Part shown: positions 6,082-8,849 of the stretch, one piece after another
Layout: each line of letters starts with the position of its first letter
Numbering within the stretch: position 1 is the stretch's first letter
Origin: JASBZA01 sp964392065
GTDB taxonomy: Bacteria > Bacillota > Clostridia > Saccharofermentanales > Fastidiosipilaceae
DNA: 8,849 nucleotides
Direction: 5' to 3'
Assembly: GCA_964392065.1 (NCBI GenBank)
Contig: CAYMOG010000050.1
Span: 1-8,849, forward strand
Notes under the pieces: generated by a model
The model's database searches: none
Seen by the model: the letters and a program-made list of their open reading frames with translations, nothing else
What the model was told of the DNA's origin: nothing
Made by a program: the position numbers and the translations under genes

Positions 6082-7077
6082 ATGACCAAAATTATTGGCC
6101 AAGCATTACCAAATATTCCTTGGGAAGATAAACCAGAAGGTTATAGGGAACCCCTATGGCGTTTCAGTGGGAATCCAATTATTGGAAGAGATGGTAATAA
6201 GGTTTCAAACAGTGTATTTAATTCTGCCGTTATTCCATATGAAGAGGGCTATGCAGGCGTATTTCGTTGCGATAGCCGCTCCATCAGTATGGATATTTTC
6301 GTAGGTTTTAGTAAAAATGGAATAGACTGGGAAATTGAAGATACACCCATACATCTGGTCCATGATGATCCTGAAGTCTCCAACAGGGAATACCGCTATG
6401 ATCCTCGTCTTAGTTATATGGAAGGCTATTATTACTTAACTTGGTGTAATGGTTACCATGGACCTACCATTGGCTTAGCACGAACGAAGGACTTCAAAAC
6501 TTTTGAACAATTAGAAAATCCAGTACTTCCTTATAACCGTAACGGAGTGCTTTTCCCCAGAAAAATCGGGGAGGATTATATGTTAATGACAAGACCAAGC
6601 GATACGGGACATACGGCTTTTGGCGATATTTTCGTTAGTCGCAGTAAGAATCTAGAGGACTGGGGGCGCCATCGTTATATGATGGGAGCTGTAGAGGGAG
6701 ACACTTCTGCATGGCAAAGTCTTAAGATCGGTCCAGGTCCTGTACCTATAGAAACAGATGAAGGTTGGCTACTTATTTATCACGGTGTAATTAATACCTG
6801 CAATGGTTATGTATATCGTATGGGCGCTGCCATTCTAGATCTCGATGAACCGTGGAAAGTAAAATATCGCTCCAAGAACTATATTCTTGGCCCTTGGGAA
6901 TATTATGAAAATGTGGGGGATGTGCCGAACGTAATTTTCCCTTGCTCTGCTTTGGCCGATGCGGATACGGGTAGAATTGCCATTTACTATGGTGCGGCCG
7001 ATACGGTAAGTGCCATTGCCTTCACAACAGTAGATGAGCTCGTTCAATATATTAAAGAACACAATATGGTGGAGTAA
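6082..7077 (+). CDS. GH130 beta-mannoside phosphorylase
   Basis: This 331-residue protein belongs to glycoside hydrolase family 130, inverting phosphorylases that cleave beta-mannosides with phosphate to release alpha-mannose 1-phosphate. It lacks a signal peptide or membrane segment, so it should be cytoplasmic. Recognisable conserved blocks include SNSVFNSAV (42-50), the YDPRL motif with the probable proton-donor Asp107, LTWCNGYHGPTIGLA (119-133), PYNRNGVLFPRK (150-161), RPSDTGHTAFGDIF (171-184) and GPGPVP (217-222). Arg160, Arg171, Lys215 and His234 are candidate phosphate-site residues (inference from family alignment memory). Length and motifs suggest the GH130_2 group, which includes enzymes acting on beta-1,4-mannosyl-N-acetylglucosamine and beta-1,4-manno-oligosaccharides; the exact linkage and acceptor cannot be decided from sequence alone. 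The gene follows a strong terminator and lies 6 bases upstream of the GH38 gene, with which it is surely co-transcribed. Confidence 0.93.
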   Translation: MTKIIGQALPNIPWEDKPEGYREPLWRFSGNPIIGRDGNKVSNSVFNSAVIPYEEGYAGVFRCDSRSISMDIFVGFSKNGIDWEIEDTPIHLVHDDPEVSNREYRYDPRLSYMEGYYYLTWCNGYHGPTIGLARTKDFKTFEQLENPVLPYNRNGVLFPRKIGEDYMLMTRPSDTGHTAFGDIFVSRSKNLEDWGRHRYMMGAVEGDTSAWQSLKIGPGPVPIETDEGWLLIYHGVINTCNGYVYRMGAAILDLDEPWKVKYRSKNYILGPWEYYENVGDVPNVIFPCSALADADTGRIAIYYGAADTVSAIAFTTVDELVQYIKEHNMVE

Positions 7078-7083
7078 TGCATT

Positions 7084-8849
7084 ATGCACTTTTTAGATAA
7101 GCGAATTCAAGTGATTTGTGACCAGCTGAATAAGCTGCGGGTCAAACAAAATCAGATTTTAAATACTTGGGAATATAAAAAGGGGAATTTCATTCACCCT
7201 GAAGATGCCTATGCGGGTGAAACGGATTTTGAGCCGTTTGATAGCTTGACTATGCATTGGTATGGACCAGAGCATTATTGGTTTAAGACAGAATTGACTG
7301 TGCCAGAATCTTTTGCTGGTAAACCACTATGGCTCCATATTCGCACGCAAATTGATGAATGGGATGATGCGAAGAATCCTCAATTCTTGATATTTGTCGA
7401 TGGTACACCCTGGCAGGGCGTCGACATGAACCACCGCTATGTTCTTCTTACAGAAGAAGCAGAAGCTGGAAGAGTCTATGCGCTCGATCTCCAAGCGTAT
7501 ACTGGAACACTGCATACAGAATTTAACTTTCTTGTGGATGTTTGTGAAATTGATCGGGAAATTGAAGGGCTCTATTATGACTTACAAGTACCCCTCCAAG
7601 CCTTCCCTAGATTAGGACAAGAGAACCCCTCGCGCTGGGAATTAGAACGGGTAATGAACGAGGGAATAAATCTACTCGATTTAAGAGAACCCTATAGTGA
7701 GAACTTCTATCGTTCCGTACACGAAGCACGCCGTTTTTTGGCCAAAGCCCTCTACGAAGACTTAGCCGGCCACTCGGAAGTCATTGCGACCTGTATCGGC
7801 CACACACATATTGACGTGGCATGGTGGTGGACCGTTGCCCAGACCGAAGAGAAAGTGGCGAGAAGTTTCGCGACTGTCTTGAAGTTTATGGAGGAATATC
7901 CTAATTATCTCTTCATGTCTAGCCAAGCCCAACTCTATGCTTTCTTAAAACAACGTTATCCTGAACTCTATGAGCAGGTCAAAGAGCGTGTGCGCGAGGG
8001 ACGTTGGGAAATCGAAGGAGGAATGTGGGTAGAGGCTGACTGTAATCTCACGTCCGGTGAGAGTCTTCTACGGCAGTTCCTCTATGGTAAGAAATTTTTC
8101 AAAGACGAATTCGATATTGATTGCAAAATGCTATGGCTTCCTGATGTTTTCGGTTATACTGCAGCGCTTCCAGGTATCATGGCGGCTTGTGATATAGAGT
8201 ACTTCATGACTACGAAGCTTGCATGGAATCAGTTCAACAAAATGCCTTACGATACCTTCATGTGGGAAGGTATTGATGGATCTCAGATTCTAACGCATCT
8301 TATTACGACATTAGGTGTTGAGCAGTCGGAAGAGAATTTCTTCACAACTTATAATGGCATATTACATCCTGATGCATTAATTGGTGCGTGGAAGCGTTAT
8401 CAACAGAAACAACTCAATAATGATGTGCTCATTTCTTATGGCTATGGTGACGGAGGTGGTGGACCTACGCGTCCTATGCTGGAAACCTCGAAACGTTTAG
8501 AGCATGGTATAACGGGAATTCCGAAGGTACGTCAAGCCTTTGCTGGACAATATTTCGAAGAACTAGATGAGCGTGTAAGAGGGCATAAACGCCTACCTAC
8601 CTGGGTAGGAGAACTCTATTTCGAGTACCATAGAGGTACGTTAACCTCGATGGCCAGAAATAAACGCTCCAACCGTAAATCGGAGTTTGCACTGATGAAT
8701 GTGGAGCTTCTCTCTGTTCTTACTCAAGAGCGTGTGGACTATCCGAAAGAAGAATTAGATCGTCTCTGGCGCCTGGTGATGATAAATCAATTCCATGACA
8801 TCTTGCCAGGTACTTCAATTAAGGAAGTTTACGAAGTGACTGCGGAAGA
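7084..8849 (+). CDS. GH38 alpha-mannosidase, MAN2C1/Ams1-like, 3'-truncated by the window edge
   Basis: The frame is open from the ATG at 7084 to the right edge, giving 588 residues of an enzyme family usually around 1,000 long. GH38 enzymes are retaining, metal-dependent alpha-mannosidases. An N-terminal domain of about 230 residues precedes the catalytic domain, as in cytosolic MAN2C1 and yeast vacuolar Ams1. Catalytic signatures are GHTHIDVAWWW with likely zinc ligands His242 and Asp244, WLPDVFGY with nucleophile Asp354, the glycine-rich GYGDGGGGPT (453-462), WVGELYFEYHRGTLTS, and NQFHDILPGTS with the likely zinc ligand His571. No signal peptide is present, so action on imported oligosaccharide in the cytoplasm is expected. 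A GGAG (7071-7074) inside the end of the GH130 gene is 9 bases before the ATG, so translation of the two is tightly linked. Which alpha-mannosyl linkage it cleaves is not readable; the C-terminal half is outside the window. Confidence 0.95.
   Translation, partial: MHFLDKRIQVICDQLNKLRVKQNQILNTWEYKKGNFIHPEDAYAGETDFEPFDSLTMHWYGPEHYWFKTELTVPESFAGKPLWLHIRTQIDEWDDAKNPQFLIFVDGTPWQGVDMNHRYVLLTEEAEAGRVYALDLQAYTGTLHTEFNFLVDVCEIDREIEGLYYDLQVPLQAFPRLGQENPSRWELERVMNEGINLLDLREPYSENFYRSVHEARRFLAKALYEDLAGHSEVIATCIGHTHIDVAWWWTVAQTEEKVARSFATVLKFMEEYPNYLFMSSQAQLYAFLKQRYPELYEQVKERVREGRWEIEGGMWVEADCNLTSGESLLRQFLYGKKFFKDEFDIDCKMLWLPDVFGYTAALPGIMAACDIEYFMTTKLAWNQFNKMPYDTFMWEGIDGSQILTHLITTLGVEQSEENFFTTYNGILHPDALIGAWKRYQQKQLNNDVLISYGYGDGGGGPTRPMLETSKRLEHGITGIPKVRQAFAGQYFEELDERVRGHKRLPTWVGELYFEYHRGTLTSMARNKRSNRKSEFALMNVELLSVLTQERVDYPKEELDRLWRLVMINQFHDILPGTSIKEVYEVTAE

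Noticed and set aside
1..8849. CRISPR array, tRNA or rRNA genes, insertion sequence, toxin-antitoxin or phage-defence genes
   Set aside because: I saw no spaced repeats, cloverleaf sequence, transposase motifs or terminal inverted repeats; every substantial frame is explained by carbohydrate metabolism or regulation.

Overview
The window is a carbohydrate-utilisation locus from a low- to mid-GC Gram-positive bacterium, most likely Bacillota. This rests on the strong AAAGGAG/GGAGG-type ribosome binding sites, sigma-A-like promoter boxes in an AT-rich intergenic region, a lipoprotein solute-binding protein with a long Thr/Glu-rich tether, and an LplB/LplC-type permease pair with no dedicated ATPase gene. 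I cannot place it below phylum. No mobile element, CRISPR array, RNA gene or defence system was seen.

Layout: (1) positions 1-1100, + strand: 3' part of an alpha-phosphohexomutase (phosphoglucomutase/phosphomannomutase) whose start lies outside the window. (2) 1138-2151, - strand: a LacI-family repressor, convergent with the mutase. (3) 2155-2437: an AT-rich divergent control region with one promoter per direction and several palindromes. (4) 2438-5951, + strand: two CUT1-type sugar ABC permeases and a solute-binding lipoprotein, closed by a strong rho-independent terminator at 5984-6017. (5) 6082-7077: a GH130 mannoside phosphorylase. (6) From 7084 past the right edge: a GH38 alpha-mannosidase of the MAN2C1/Ams1 type, translationally adjacent to the GH130 gene.

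How the genes could work together (inference): the lipoprotein and permeases import a mannose-containing oligosaccharide, powered by a shared MsmX/MsiK-type ATPase encoded elsewhere. Neither glycosidase gene encodes a signal peptide, so both enzymes should be cytoplasmic. GH38 would remove alpha-mannosyl residues. GH130 would phosphorolyse the remaining beta-mannoside to mannose 1-phosphate. The neighbouring phosphohexomutase, if it accepts mannose, would convert that to mannose 6-phosphate for glycolysis. An alpha-capped beta-mannosyl core, as in N-glycans, fits this enzyme pair well, but the substrate is not proven by sequence. The LacI-type protein is the obvious candidate regulator. Its hinge is atypical and the intergenic palindromes lack the central CpG of classical LacI-family operators, which is the most unusual feature of the window.
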